Below are positions 48,832 to 57,854 of a stretch of 64,000 bases of DNA, one piece after another (position 1 is the first letter of the stretch; each line of letters opens with the position of its first letter). This DNA comes from Paenibacillus pasadenensis DSM 19293 (GTDB lineage: Bacteria; Bacillota; Bacilli; Paenibacillales; Paenibacillaceae), in assembly GCF_000422485.1 (NCBI RefSeq), contig NZ_AULW01000001.1:62001-126000 (forward strand), in the 5' to 3' direction. The notes under the pieces are model-generated. The model did no database searches. It saw nothing but the letters and a program-made list of their open reading frames with translations, and was not told where the DNA came from. Both the position numbers and the translations under genes were made by a program.

Positions 48832-48873
48832 GTCCGCAGCTCCTTTCTGCTATCTGCCTGTTTTGCCTGGCGA

Positions 48874-48901
48874 TAAAAAAATAACAACCGCAAGGGTTGT
48901 T
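48874..48901 (-). terminator. Terminator after rpoZ, before coaBC
   Basis: Minus strand: AACAACC/GGTTGTT stem (5-base loop), followed by ATTTTTTTATC. It lies between rpoZ and coaBC, so coaBC-priA-def-fmt-rsmB must also have a promoter in 48832-48873 or rely on readthrough. Confidence 0.75.
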
Positions 48902-48970
48902 AATTCATGCGCTATGCGGCTGCTGGCTCCGCCGGGCCGAGGGGCCAGGCGGACCGATCCGAAAAGCCGG

Positions 48971-49174
48971 CTAGTCCTCGTTGCGCTGCTCGACCTGCAG
49001 AAGATCGTGGTAGATCTCCTCGAGAGCGACGCCGACCTGCTTATGGGACTTGGCCCCTTTGAGCTCGCTCTTCTCTCCGTCGCGCAGGGAGCGCGCGCGG
49101 CGGCTTGCCGCTACGACCAGAGAATACTTGCTGTCGACCTTCTTCATCATTTCGTCAATGGATGGATACAACAT
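48971..49174 (-). CDS. rpoZ: DNA-directed RNA polymerase omega subunit
   Basis: 67 aa. MLYPSIDEMMKKVDSKYSLV, VAASRRARSLRDGE and KSHKQVGVALEEI are diagnostic. ATG 49174 has GGAGTG 8 bases upstream. Seventeen bases after gmk, as in B. subtilis. Confidence 0.96.
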   Translation of the reverse strand: MLYPSIDEMMKKVDSKYSLVVAASRRARSLRDGEKSELKGAKSHKQVGVALEEIYHDLLQVEQRNED

Positions 49175-49191
49175 CGTTCGAATCACTCCGT

Positions 49192-49815
49192 TCAGGCTTT
49201 TTCGGATGCGGCGGTCTTCACGGTCTCCGGCAGATTGGCGAGGAAGCGCTCCTTGCGGCAGTGCTCGGCCGTGACGATGCTCTGGATGCGGTGGCAGGCA
49301 GCCTCGATCTCGTCGTTGACGACCGCGTAGTCATAGTAGCGGATGAGTCCGATCTCCTCGGCGGCGACCGACATGCGCGAGTCGATCACGTCCTGGCTCT
49401 CGGTGCCGCGGCCGACGATGCGCTGCTTGAGCACGTCGAGCGAAGGCGGCATCAGGAAAATGAAGACGCCCTGCGGGAACGTCTCCTTGACCTTGAGCGC
49501 CCCCTGCACCTCGATCTCGAGGATGATGTCCTTGCCGCTGTTGATCGTCTGCTCGACGAAATCGCGCGGCGTGCCGTAGTAGTTGCCGACGTACTCCGCG
49601 TGCTCCAGCATGGCTCCGCGCGCGATCATCTCCTGGAACTGGTCGCGCGACTTGAAGAAATAGTTGATGCCGTCCGTCTCGCCCTGGCGCGGCGAGCGCG
49701 TCGTGGCCGAGACGGAGTAGACGAGCTCCGGCATCTTGTGGCGGAGCACCGAGCAGACCGTGCCCTTGCCGACTCCCGAAGGGCCGGACAATACAATCAA
49801 TAATCCCTTGTTCAT
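49192..49815 (-). CDS. gmk: Guanylate kinase
   Basis: 207 aa. P-loop [13 protein letters not shown] (9-21), GMP-binding [21 protein letters not shown] and [18 protein letters not shown] region [17 protein letters not shown]. Converts GMP to GDP. Fourteen bases after remA. Confidence 0.97.
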   Translation of the reverse strand: MNKGLLIVLSGPSGVGKGTVCSVLRHKMPELVYSVSATTRSPRQGETDGINYFFKSRDQFQEMIARGAMLEHAEYVGNYYGTPRDFVEQTINSGKDIILEIEVQGALKVKETFPQGVFIFLMPPSLDVLKQRIVGRGTESQDVIDSRMSVAAEEIGLIRYYDYAVVNDEIEAACHRIQSIVTAEHCRKERFLANLPETVKTAASEKA

Positions 49816-49829
49816 AGTACTCCCCGCTA

Positions 49830-50090
49830 TTATTCGTCGTGATCGTCGTCCTTGGCGGACAGACGGTGCGCGACCGTCTCCGGCTGGACTGCCGACAGGA
49901 TGACATGATCGCTGTCCGTGATGATGACCGCGCGAGTACGCCTGCCGTAGGTCGCGTCGATCAGCATGTGGCGGTCGCGCGCCTCCTGGATGATCCTCTT
50001 GATCGGCGCCGATTCCGGGCTGACGATCGAGATGATCCGGTTCGCCGATACGATGTTCCCGAAGCCGATATTGATGAGCTTGATAGCCAT
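49830..50090 (-). CDS. remA: Extracellular matrix regulatory protein RemA (DUF370)
   Basis: 86 aa, [20 protein letters not shown] through [20 protein letters not shown] and [18 protein letters not shown], almost identical to the B. subtilis RemA family. It is a DNA-binding oligomer that activates biofilm-matrix operons. Genes gmk and rpoZ follow. In B. subtilis yicC (yloC) precedes it; here an iron-uptake locus does. Confidence 0.96.
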   Translation of the reverse strand: MAIKLINIGFGNIVSANRIISIVSPESAPIKRIIQEARDRHMLIDATYGRRTRAVIITDSDHVILSAVQPETVAHRLSAKDDDHDE

Positions 50091-50384
50091 GTCAGGTTCT
50101 CCCTCCGGACGATATGGAACAGGATCGGACGCCTGTCTCCGGGTCCATCCTCTGGCAATGGGCAGAACCATTGCAACTAGTGTTGACACAAATTCCACGG
50201 CCCAAACTCCGGCCGCCGCTCGCGGGCAGCCCGCTCCCGCTTGCCCTGTCCGCTCCGGCTGCGGCCGGGCGGGCATTCGTGTACCTATTCTAATCGATAA
50301 TCGGTCCGCGAACAAGGCACAATGCGAAATCCGGAGCGAAAGGGCGATTCGCGCGCTTTTTCGGCTATTGGCGGGACAGCCGCA
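50091..50384 (-). promoter_or_regulatory. remA promoter and long leader
   Basis: Minus strand: -35 TTGTTC (50310-50315), 17-base spacer, -10 TAGAAT (50287-50292), giving a leader of about 190 bases. It contains a perfect GCAATGG/CCATTGC hairpin (50154-50174) and a GC-rich stretch (50200-50280). Nothing else is seen in this gene-free interval. Confidence 0.6.
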
Positions 50385-50421
50385 AAAAGCGGAAAAGCCC
50401 TCTCCCGCATGGGGAGAGGGC
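50385..50421 (-). terminator. Terminator after the iron-siderophore binding protein gene
   Basis: Minus strand: GCCCTCTCCC/GGGAGAGGGC, then TTTTCCGCTTTTTGC. It lies 37 bases past the stop. Confidence 0.87.
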
Positions 50422-50457
50422 CGACAAAGCAGATGCGCCGCGCCACGCGCTTGGCGA

Positions 50458-51534
50458 TTACGGATGAAGCTCCTTGCCGAGCTTCTCGACGGCGGCGAAG
50501 ATCTGGTCGCCGTAGCCCCAGTACGCGTTGAAGTCGATGAAGTAGACGCGCTTGTTCTTGATGGCGGAGATGTCCTTGAGCGCCTCGTTGGCGTAGAACG
50601 ACTCGAGCGTCTTCTCCTTGGCCGGCGAGCCCGTGTAGATCGTCACGAGCAGCACGTCGGGGTTCAAGGCGACGAGCTCCTCGACGCTGGCCTCGTCCGA
50701 AGGCATGTCGGCAAAGCCGTTCTTCAGCTTGAGCAGGCTCAGCGCGTCGGCCTGGAACGTATCGGTGATGCCGCTGTACGGAGCGATCGCGCCCTCTCCC
50801 GGATCGGAGGCGAAGGCGAAGGTCAGCTCGTCCTGCGCGGCATACGCCTGCTTGATCGACTCCGCATGGGCCTTCAGCTTCGCCACATGGGCGGCCGCGC
50901 TTTCCTGGACATCGAAGATCTGTCCGATCTTGTCGACATCGTCGTAAAGGCTGTCCAGCGTCGCGCCCTTGATGCTCGTCGTGTTCACGAAGGTGTTGAT
51001 GCCGAGCTCGTTGAGGCCGTCCACCGTGCCTACGCCCCAGTCCGCGTCGGCGAACAGGCCGCCGCGGCCCATGACCAGATCCGGATCGGCCGCCACGACC
51101 GGCTCCTTGCTCACATAATCCTTGGACAGCACCGGCACCTTGGCGAACGCCTCGGCCACCTCCGGATCCAGCTCCCCGTAGAGGGCGGCGACGCCGACCA
51201 GCTTGTCCGCGAGACCCAGCTTGATCATCAGCTCGGCGATCGGCTGCGTATTGACGACGACGCGCTCGGGCGCCTTGTCGAAGGTCTGATCCTTGGCCTC
51301 CCACTCTCCGCCCTCCGCTTTCAGCGTGAAGTTCTGGATCGTCAGCGGATACGCCGTCTTGGCGGCGGCAGGCGACGGAGACGCGGAGGCGGCCGGCGGA
51401 GCCGAGGATGGAGACGGCGTGGCCGAAGAGGCGGGAGCGTTGTCCCCGTTCGCCGAGCAGGCGGACAGCAGCAATGTCGCGAGCAGGATGGAGCCGGCTT
51501 TGAAGCGGGCGGAAACGGATGTGGAAGCGTTCAT
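50458..51534 (-). CDS. Iron-complex ABC transporter substrate-binding lipoprotein (FecB/FhuD-like)
   Basis: 358 aa. Signal peptide with lipobox LLLSACSAN, then a Ser/Pro/Ala-rich linker (residues 27-60). The class III binding domain has [33 protein letters not shown] and [16 protein letters not shown]. Divergent from a FecCD-type permease and FecE-type ATPase, with Fur boxes between. Expected ligand: ferric siderophore. There is only one permease gene, so it probably works as a homodimer. Confidence 0.93.
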   Translation of the reverse strand: MNASTSVSARFKAGSILLATLLLSACSANGDNAPASSATPSPSSAPPAASASPSPAAAKTAYPLTIQNFTLKAEGGEWEAKDQTFDKAPERVVVNTQPIAELMIKLGLADKLVGVAALYGELDPEVAEAFAKVPVLSKDYVSKEPVVAADPDLVMGRGGLFADADWGVGTVDGLNELGINTFVNTTSIKGATLDSLYDDVDKIGQIFDVQESAAAHVAKLKAHAESIKQAYAAQDELTFAFASDPGEGAIAPYSGITDTFQADALSLLKLKNGFADMPSDEASVEELVALNPDVLLVTIYTGSPAKEKTLESFYANEALKDISAIKNKRVYFIDFNAYWGYGDQIFAAVEKLGKELHP

Positions 51535-51563
51535 GAATAGACCCCTTTTGTCGTGAGTTTATT

Positions 51564-51650
51564 GAGAATGATTATCATTTTCGCCTCGGAGACTCCCCTT
51601 GTCAACTCTTTTTTCTAATGTTGACAACGATAATCGTTCTCATTTACTCT
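51564..51650. promoter_or_regulatory. Two Fur boxes in a divergent iron-uptake promoter region
   Basis: Box 1, GAGAATGATTATCATTTTC (51564-51582), matches 17 of 19 bases of the Fur consensus. It overlaps the -10 (GAAAAT, 51577-51582) of the minus-strand promoter, whose -35 TTGACA is at 51600-51605 with a 17-base spacer. Box 2, GACAACGATAATCGTTCTC (51623-51641), matches about 14 of 19. It lies in the spacer of the plus-strand promoter (-35 TTGACA 51621-51626; -10 about 51645-51650). Both transcripts should be shut off by iron-loaded Fur. Confidence 0.87.
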
Positions 51651-51703
51651 CGATAGATAGCTTCATCCCGAGTCTATCGCTTCTGGAGAAAGGATCGATC
51701 CGC

Positions 51704-52807
51704 TTGTCCATGCCCTCTGCCGTTCCCAAACGCCGCTTCGCCGCCTTGCCTTCCGGCAAGGCCGGCTTCGCCCTGCTGCAGCTGCTGCTCGCCGGCTTCA
51801 CGCTGCTGTCCATCGGCATCGCCGTCTCGCTCGGACAGGTCGACGTCCCGCTCGGACAGTCGTTCCAGATTCTCGCCCATCGCTTGTTCGGCCTGACCAT
51901 CGGCGATTCCGCCGACATCCTGAGCGGGCCGAACGCCAACATCATCTGGACGATCCGCTTTCCCCGCGTGCTGCTCGCGCTCCTCGTCGGAGCCGGACTC
52001 AGCCTGTGCGGCACGATCATGCAGGCGTCCGTCCAGAATCCGCTCGCCGATCCGTACATTCTCGGCATCTCGTCGGGCGCCTCGCTCGGCGCCACCTTCT
52101 CCATCATGATCGGCTTCGGAGCCGGAGGCGTGCTCGGACAGCTCGGCCTCGCCTTCTGGGCGTTCGCCGGCGCGATCGGCGCTTCCGTGCTCGTGCTCGC
52201 CCTGTCCGGCATCGGCAGCCGGATGACCTCCGCCAAGCTCGTGCTGTCGGGCATGGTCATCCATGCGCTCTGCACGGCGTTCGCCAATTCCATCATCTAT
52301 TTCGCCAACAACACGGAGGGCATCCGCACCGTCACCTTCTGGACGATGGGCAGCCTCGCGGCGGCCAAATGGGACCGCCTCCCGCTCGTCGCGGCGGCGG
52401 TGCTGCTGGCGGCGCTGTTCTTCCTGCTGCAGTCGCGCATCCTCAATACGATGCTGCTTGGCGAGGAGGCGGCCGTCACGCTCGGCGTCAACCTCAACCG
52501 GCATCGCCGCTTCTATCTGATCGCCACGGCGCTGCTGACCGGCGTCCTCGTCTCGAGCTGCGGGATGATCGGCTTTGTCGGCCTGATCATCCCGCACATG
52601 GTCCGGGCCGCCGTCGGCTCGGACCACCGCCGGCTGCTGCCGCTGTCGATCTGGGCGGGCGGACTGTTCCTGATCTGGACCGACATCATCGCCCGCACCG
52701 CCATCCCGAAGGTCGAGCTGCCGATCGGCATCATCACGGCGCTGATCGGGGCCCCGCTGTTCATGTACATGCTCATCAAAAAAGGCTACGAGTTCGGAGG
52801 GAAATGA
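51704..52807 (+). CDS. FecCD-family iron-complex ABC transporter permease
   Basis: About 367 aa from TTG 51704 (AAAGGA 9 bases upstream); ATG 51710 is the alternative. The FecCD family signature is clear: IRFPRVLLALLVGAGLSLCG, QNPLADPYILGISSGASLGA, LVLSGMVIHALCTAFANSII and GFVGLIIPHMVRAAVGSDHR. About nine or ten membrane helices. Forms the channel for the divergent binding protein; the ATPase gene begins 1 base after the stop. Confidence 0.93.
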   Translation: MSMPSAVPKRRFAALPSGKAGFALLQLLLAGFTLLSIGIAVSLGQVDVPLGQSFQILAHRLFGLTIGDSADILSGPNANIIWTIRFPRVLLALLVGAGLSLCGTIMQASVQNPLADPYILGISSGASLGATFSIMIGFGAGGVLGQLGLAFWAFAGAIGASVLVLALSGIGSRMTSAKLVLSGMVIHALCTAFANSIIYFANNTEGIRTVTFWTMGSLAAAKWDRLPLVAAAVLLAALFFLLQSRILNTMLLGEEAAVTLGVNLNRHRRFYLIATALLTGVLVSSCGMIGFVGLIIPHMVRAAVGSDHRRLLPLSIWAGGLFLIWTDIIARTAIPKVELPIGIITALIGAPLFMYMLIKKGYEFGGK

Positions 52808-52808
52808 C

Positions 52809-53618
52809 ATGCAGCTCGATGTGAACGACGTATCCGTAACGCTGGCGCGCGCCGACATCGTGAAAAGCGTAAGCCTCCGCGTCGAGGACGGCCGCTTCGT
52901 CGGCCTGATCGGGCCGAACGGCTGCGGCAAGTCGACTCTGCTCAAGAGCATCTACAAGGTCGTGCAGCCGTCCGCCGGCAGCGTCGTCCTCGGCGGCGCC
53001 GACGTGCTACGCGCCTCGCCCAAGACCGTCGCCCGCATGATGGGCGTCGTCGGCCAGTTCAACGAGCTCAGCTTCGACTTCACCGTGCGCGAGATGGTCA
53101 TGATGGGCCGGACGCCGCATAAGAAGCTGCTGGACGCGGACAGCGCGGAAGACGAGCGCCTCGTGGAGGAGGCGCTGCTCACGGTCGGCATGCTGCCGAT
53201 GGCCGGACGCAGCTTCCTCTCCTTGTCCGGCGGCGAGAAGCAGCGGGTCGTCCTCGCCCGCGCCTTGGCCCAGCAGCCCCGCTTCCTCGTCCTGGACGAG
53301 CCGACCAACCATCTGGACATCAAGTACCAGCTGCAGATTCTCTCGCTCGTGAAGTCGCTCGGCATCGGCGTCCTGGCGGCGCTGCACGACCTGGAGCTGG
53401 CCGCAGCCTACTGCGATCATCTCTATCTCGTCAAGCAAGGCCGCATCTACGCCGAAGGGCCTCCCCGCAGCGTCCTCACCCGCGAGATCATCTCCGAGGT
53501 GTTCGAGGTGGACTGCCAGATCTACGAGAACCCGGTTACCGGCGGGCTCGGCATCGCCTACCTGGAGTCCGGGCCGAGCGCGGCGGCGGAAGCCGCCGCG
53601 GCGCGGGCCGGGAGCTGA
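52809..53618 (+). CDS. Iron-complex ABC transporter ATP-binding protein (FecE-like)
   Basis: 269 aa. Walker A GPNGCGKSTL, signature LSLSGGEKQRVVLARAL, Walker B FLVLDEPTNHLD, and the switch His in ALHDLELAAAYCDHLY. Directly follows the permease. An Ala-rich C-terminal tail follows the usual end. Energises iron-complex uptake. Confidence 0.95.
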   Translation: MQLDVNDVSVTLARADIVKSVSLRVEDGRFVGLIGPNGCGKSTLLKSIYKVVQPSAGSVVLGGADVLRASPKTVARMMGVVGQFNELSFDFTVREMVMMGRTPHKKLLDADSAEDERLVEEALLTVGMLPMAGRSFLSLSGGEKQRVVLARALAQQPRFLVLDEPTNHLDIKYQLQILSLVKSLGIGVLAALHDLELAAAYCDHLYLVKQGRIYAEGPPRSVLTREIISEVFEVDCQIYENPVTGGLGIAYLESGPSAAAEAAAARAGS

Positions 53619-53670
53619 GCTTTTTCGGGAGCCGCCTGCGCGGGCCTCTCGTCGCCGCCAGACGCAAGAA

Positions 53671-53709
53671 AAACCCCCTCCGTCTTCCTGCGAAGACGGA
53701 GGGGGTTTT
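53671..53709. terminator. Bidirectional terminator between the iron operon and dapF
   Basis: Fourteen-bp stem CCCCCTCCGTCTTC/GAAGACGGAGGGGG with a 4-base loop; TTTTG on the plus strand and TTTTTCTT on the minus strand. It separates the convergent FecE-like and dapF genes. Confidence 0.92.
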
Positions 53710-53790
53710 GTTCATTCGGCCGCAGCTGCCTGTCGGCTCGCGCGAGGCGTCCGCCGGCTGGCCCGCCTGCCCGGCCGGATCGGCGCGCCC

Positions 53791-54621
53791 TTACAGCTCG
53801 CCGCGGAACACTTCCGCCGCCGGACCGGTCATGTACACATGATTGTCGCTCTCGCTCCACTCGATATGCAGGTCGCCGCCCTTGAGGGAGACGACCGCCT
53901 TGCGGTCGGTGAGGCCGTTCAGCACGGAGGAGACGAGCGTAGCGCAGGCGCCGGTGCCGCAGGCGAGCGTCGGACCCGCTCCACGCTCCCAGACGCGCAT
54001 GTCCGCCTGCTCGCGGCTGTTCACCGTGACGAACTCGACGTTCGTCTTGCGCGGGAACATCGGATGCGTCTCCAGCTTGGGCCCCCACTCGGCGAGGTCG
54101 AACGATGCCGCGTCGTCGACATAGATGACCGCATGCGGGTTGCCCATGGAGACGGCGGTGAAGCGGAACTCGCGCCCGCCCGCTTCGATCGGGTGGGAGA
54201 CGACGCGCTCGGCGTCGATCGTCGTCGGCACCTGCAGGCCGCTCAGGATCGGCTCGCCCATGTCGACGCGCACGAGCTCGACCTTGCCGTCCCGAGTCGT
54301 CAGCTCGACCTGCTGCACGCCGGCGCCGAGCGTCTCGATCGTCAGCGACTCCTTGTCGGCATGGCCGTGGTCGTAGACGTACTTGGCGACGCAGCGGATC
54401 GCGTTGCCGCACTGCTCCGCCTCGGAGCCGTCCGAGTTGATGATGCGCATGCGGAAGTCCGCGCGCTCCGACGGCAGGATGTAGACGAGCCCGTCGGCGC
54501 CGATGCCGAAGTAGCGGTTGCACAGCTCCACCGCCAGCTTGTCCACGCCGGCCGGCAGGTCGCGCTCGCCGTAGACGACGATGAAGTCGTTTCCGAGTCC
54601 GTTCATTTTGGTGAATTGCAT
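53791..54621 (-). CDS. dapF: Diaminopimelate epimerase
   Basis: 276 aa. Active-site cysteines are in EQCGNAIRC and LACGTGACATLV, with MQFTKMNGLGNDFIVVYGE at the start. ATG 54621 has AAGGAGCG. Converts LL- to meso-diaminopimelate for lysine and peptidoglycan. It is placed between the Fur-controlled genes and the Ca2+ ATPase, not a usual neighbourhood. Confidence 0.96.
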   Translation of the reverse strand: MQFTKMNGLGNDFIVVYGERDLPAGVDKLAVELCNRYFGIGADGLVYILPSERADFRMRIINSDGSEAEQCGNAIRCVAKYVYDHGHADKESLTIETLGAGVQQVELTTRDGKVELVRVDMGEPILSGLQVPTTIDAERVVSHPIEAGGREFRFTAVSMGNPHAVIYVDDAASFDLAEWGPKLETHPMFPRKTNVEFVTVNSREQADMRVWERGAGPTLACGTGACATLVSSVLNGLTDRKAVVSLKGGDLHIEWSESDNHVYMTGPAAEVFRGEL

Positions 54622-54759
54622 CTCTATGCACGCTCCTTGAATGGTGGAAGTAAAGGTAGGGAACGGCGGCACCGCCGCCTGTTGACGATTTCTTTAGCAT
54701 AGCTCATCCGGGTCCGGCACGCTATTCCCAAATGCGTCGAAGATTTGCACTTTTAAGCG

Positions 54760-54810
54760 AAAAAGCCGCTCCCCCGAGCGTCCGCGCGGAGCGGAGCCCA
54801 GAGGAGCGGC
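54760..54810 (-). terminator. Terminator after the Ca2+ ATPase gene
   Basis: Minus strand: outer stem GCCGCTCC/GGAGCGGC enclosing a second GC-rich hairpin, followed by TTTTTCGCTT, just past the stop at 54817. Confidence 0.75.
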
Positions 54811-54816
54811 CGATGG

Positions 54817-57612
54817 TCAGCGGAGCGAAGGCTGGCTGCCGCCGCTCGTGTAGCTGATGCGCGACTTCGGCTTGCGCTTCTTGGACGAGCCGAGCACGCT
54901 GCCGATGCCCATGACGAACGTCGGGATGCCGGCGGCGACGAGCGAGAGGCACCATTCGCGCAGTCCGATCGGCACCGTCTTGAAGATCGGCTGCAAGGCA
55001 GGCACGTACAGGACGGCCAGCATGAGGCCGAGCGACGAGAGCACGGCGAGCACGAGGTACTTGTTCTGCAGGATGTTGCGATGGAAGATCGAGCGCGAGC
55101 TGCGGCAGTCGAACACATGGATCAGCTGCGCCATGACGAGCGTGACGAAAGCGACGGTCTGCGCAAGAGCGAGGCCGGCCGCTCCCTCCGGAGCGCTCCT
55201 CAGCGTGATCCAGAACGCGCCGAGCGTGCAGACGCCGATCAGGATGCCGCGGCTGACGATCTTCCAGCCGAGCCGCCGGGCGAAGATGCTCTCGCGCGCC
55301 GAACGCGGCTTCTGCGTCATCAGGTCGTTCTCCGCCTGGTCGACGCCGAGCGCCATCGCCGGCAGTCCGTCGGTGACGAGATTCACCCACAGGATCTGGA
55401 TCGGCAGCAGCGGCAGCGGCAGGCCCGCCATCATCGCGAGGAACATCGTCAGGATCTCGCCGACGTTGGAGGCGAGCAGGTAGCGGATGAACTTGCGGAT
55501 GTTCTCGTAGATGCTGCGCCCTTCCTCGATCGCCGACACGATGCTGGCGAAATTGTCGTCGCCGAGCACGAGCGAGGACGCCTCCTTGGACACGTCGGTG
55601 CCCGAGATGCCCATCGCGATGCCGATGTCGGCCGCCTTGATCGCCGGCGCGTCGTTCACGCCGTCGCCGGTCATCGCCACGACATGGCCCTTGCGCTGCA
55701 GCGACTTGACGATGCGCAGCTTGTGCTCCGGCGAGACGCGGGCGTAGACGTAGATGTTGTCGACGACCTTGTCGAGCTCCTCGTCCGACATCGCGGCGAG
55801 CTCGCGCCCGCTGACCGACAGCCCGCCTCGCGGCATGATGCCGAGCTGCGCGGCGATCGCCTCGGCCGTCAGCTGATGGTCTCCGGTGATCATCACCGTC
55901 TTGATGCCGGCGCGGCGGCAGGTCGCGATCGCGGCCTGCACCTCGCGGCGCGGCGGGTCGATCATGCCGGCGAGGCCGGCGAAGACGAGCTGGCATTCCG
56001 CCTCCTCCGCCGTCTCGCAGCTCTCGTGCGGCTTGAGCTCGCGATAGGCGAGGCCGAGCACGCGCAGCGCCGACTGCGCCATCGCTTCCTGCGCCTGCTG
56101 CACCTTCGTGCGGAGCGTGCCGGTGAACGGCACGACCTTGCCGTCCCAGAGGATGTACGCGCAGCGCTCCAGCAGCAGATCGGGCGCGCCCTTGACGCAA
56201 GCGAGGCGGCCGCCCTGATGGCTGACGACGACCGACATGCGCTTGCGCTCCGAGTCGAACGGGAACTCCTGCTCCCGCTTGTACAGCCCTTCCAAGGAGG
56301 AGGCGGAAAGGCCCATCTTCGCCGCCAGCACGACGAGCGCGCCCTCCGTCGGATCGCCCTTCAGCTCCCACGCCTCCTCCGGCTCCGGCGCGCTCGAGCG
56401 GACCGCAGCGGCCGGCTCGGCCGTCCGCTGCAGCACGGCGTTGTTGCACAGCGCCGCTATTTGCAGCACGCGCCGCAGCGACGCGTCGTCCTTGGCCTCG
56501 ACCGGCTTGCCGCCGTCGAAGCAGCCTCCCTGAGGCACATAGCCCTCGCCGGTCACCTCCAGCTCGCGGCTGCCAGTCCATACCCGGGTCACCGTCATCT
56601 TGTTCTGCGTCAGCGTGCCGGTCTTGTCGGAGCAGATGACCGACGCGCAGCCGAGCGTCTCGACCGAAGGCAGCTTGCGCACGATCGCCTTGCGCCGGAT
56701 CATCCGCTGCACGCCGAGCGCGAGCGCGACGGTGACGATCGCGGGCAGCCCTTCCGGGATGGCCGCCACCGCGAGGCTGACGCCCGCCAGGAACATGCCG
56801 TAGGCCGGCTGGCCGTGCAGGATGCCGGCGACGACGACCATGACGGTCAGGCCGAGCGCGACGACGATCAGAATCTTGCCGAGCTGCTCGAGCCGGCGCT
56901 GCAGCGGAGTCTCCATTTCCTCCGTCTGCTGGATGAGGTCGGCGATCTTGCCCATCTCCGTGCCCATCCCCGTGCGCACGACGACGCCGCGCGCGGTGCC
57001 GCTGGTCAGCAGCGTGCCGAGGAAGGCCATGTTGCGCCGGTCGCCGAGCGGCAGATCGTCCTCGTCGATCGGATCGGCATGCTTCGATACCGGCACGGAC
57101 TCGCCGGTCAGGGCGGATTCCTCGGCCTGGCAGCCGTTCGCGCTCAGCAGCCGCAGGTCGGCCGGCACGCGATCTCCGCTCTGCAGCAGCACGATATCTC
57201 CCGGCACGAGCTCGCTCGCCGCCACGGAGACGATGCTCCCTCCCCTCAGCGCATGCGCCGTCGGCGCCGACAGCTCCTTGAGCGCCCGCAGCGAGCGCTC
57301 GGCGCGGAACTCCTGGATGAAGCCGAGCACGGCGTTGATGACGATGATCGCCAAAATGGTGATCGCGTCGAGGTATTCGCCGAGCAGGCCGGAAATCAGC
57401 GTCGCGCCGATCAGCACGAGCACCATGAAGTCCTTGAACTGATTCAGGAACAGCTTGGCCGGCGACAGCTTCTCGCCCTCCGACAGCTCGTTGCGGCCAT
57501 GCTCCGCGAGCCGCCTCGCCGCCTCGTCCGGAGCCAGCCCGCTTTCCGGCGAGCAGCCGAGCCGGGCCAGCAGCTCTTCTTCCGACAGCCGATGCCAATT
57601 CGTATTTTCCAT
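54817..57612 (-). CDS. Calcium-transporting P-type ATPase (YloB-like)
   Basis: 931 aa, type II P-ATPase. The N-terminal cation-ATPase domain ([19 protein letters not shown]) precedes the A-domain TGES loop ([12 protein letters not shown]), the P-site [12 protein letters not shown], the [11 protein letters not shown] nucleotide-binding motif, and [17 protein letters not shown]. The C-terminal domain has the usual six helices ([18 protein letters not shown]). The ATG at 57612 has GGGAGGGAGAAGAG upstream. In B. subtilis yloB is next to yloA, as here. Confidence 0.94.
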   Translation of the reverse strand: MENTNWHRLSEEELLARLGCSPESGLAPDEAARRLAEHGRNELSEGEKLSPAKLFLNQFKDFMVLVLIGATLISGLLGEYLDAITILAIIVINAVLGFIQEFRAERSLRALKELSAPTAHALRGGSIVSVAASELVPGDIVLLQSGDRVPADLRLLSANGCQAEESALTGESVPVSKHADPIDEDDLPLGDRRNMAFLGTLLTSGTARGVVVRTGMGTEMGKIADLIQQTEEMETPLQRRLEQLGKILIVVALGLTVMVVVAGILHGQPAYGMFLAGVSLAVAAIPEGLPAIVTVALALGVQRMIRRKAIVRKLPSVETLGCASVICSDKTGTLTQNKMTVTRVWTGSRELEVTGEGYVPQGGCFDGGKPVEAKDDASLRRVLQIAALCNNAVLQRTAEPAAAVRSSAPEPEEAWELKGDPTEGALVVLAAKMGLSASSLEGLYKREQEFPFDSERKRMSVVVSHQGGRLACVKGAPDLLLERCAYILWDGKVVPFTGTLRTKVQQAQEAMAQSALRVLGLAYRELKPHESCETAEEAECQLVFAGLAGMIDPPRREVQAAIATCRRAGIKTVMITGDHQLTAEAIAAQLGIMPRGGLSVSGRELAAMSDEELDKVVDNIYVYARVSPEHKLRIVKSLQRKGHVVAMTGDGVNDAPAIKAADIGIAMGISGTDVSKEASSLVLGDDNFASIVSAIEEGRSIYENIRKFIRYLLASNVGEILTMFLAMMAGLPLPLLPIQILWVNLVTDGLPAMALGVDQAENDLMTQKPRSARESIFARRLGWKIVSRGILIGVCTLGAFWITLRSAPEGAAGLALAQTVAFVTLVMAQLIHVFDCRSSRSIFHRNILQNKYLVLAVLSSLGLMLAVLYVPALQPIFKTVPIGLREWCLSLVAAGIPTFVMGIGSVLGSSKKRKPKSRISYTSGGSQPSLR

Positions 57613-57854
57613 TCGACTCTTCTCCCTCCCGCTGCCCGCACTCATGCTGCCGCCAGCATCCGCAAGGCTCTAGGACACTATATGAGGACAATCTCCGAAT
57701 TATCCCTTGTCCGGCGAGCCGGCCAGGCTGCCGGATGCCATGCGCCGCAGGGTGTGGTACACTTGAGGACGCATCGATCCATCCATCCGCGCGCGCCCGG
57801 CGCTTCTTCTCTTCCGCACGCCGCGCCCATTCGCAAAAAGGAGAACGACCCGAC

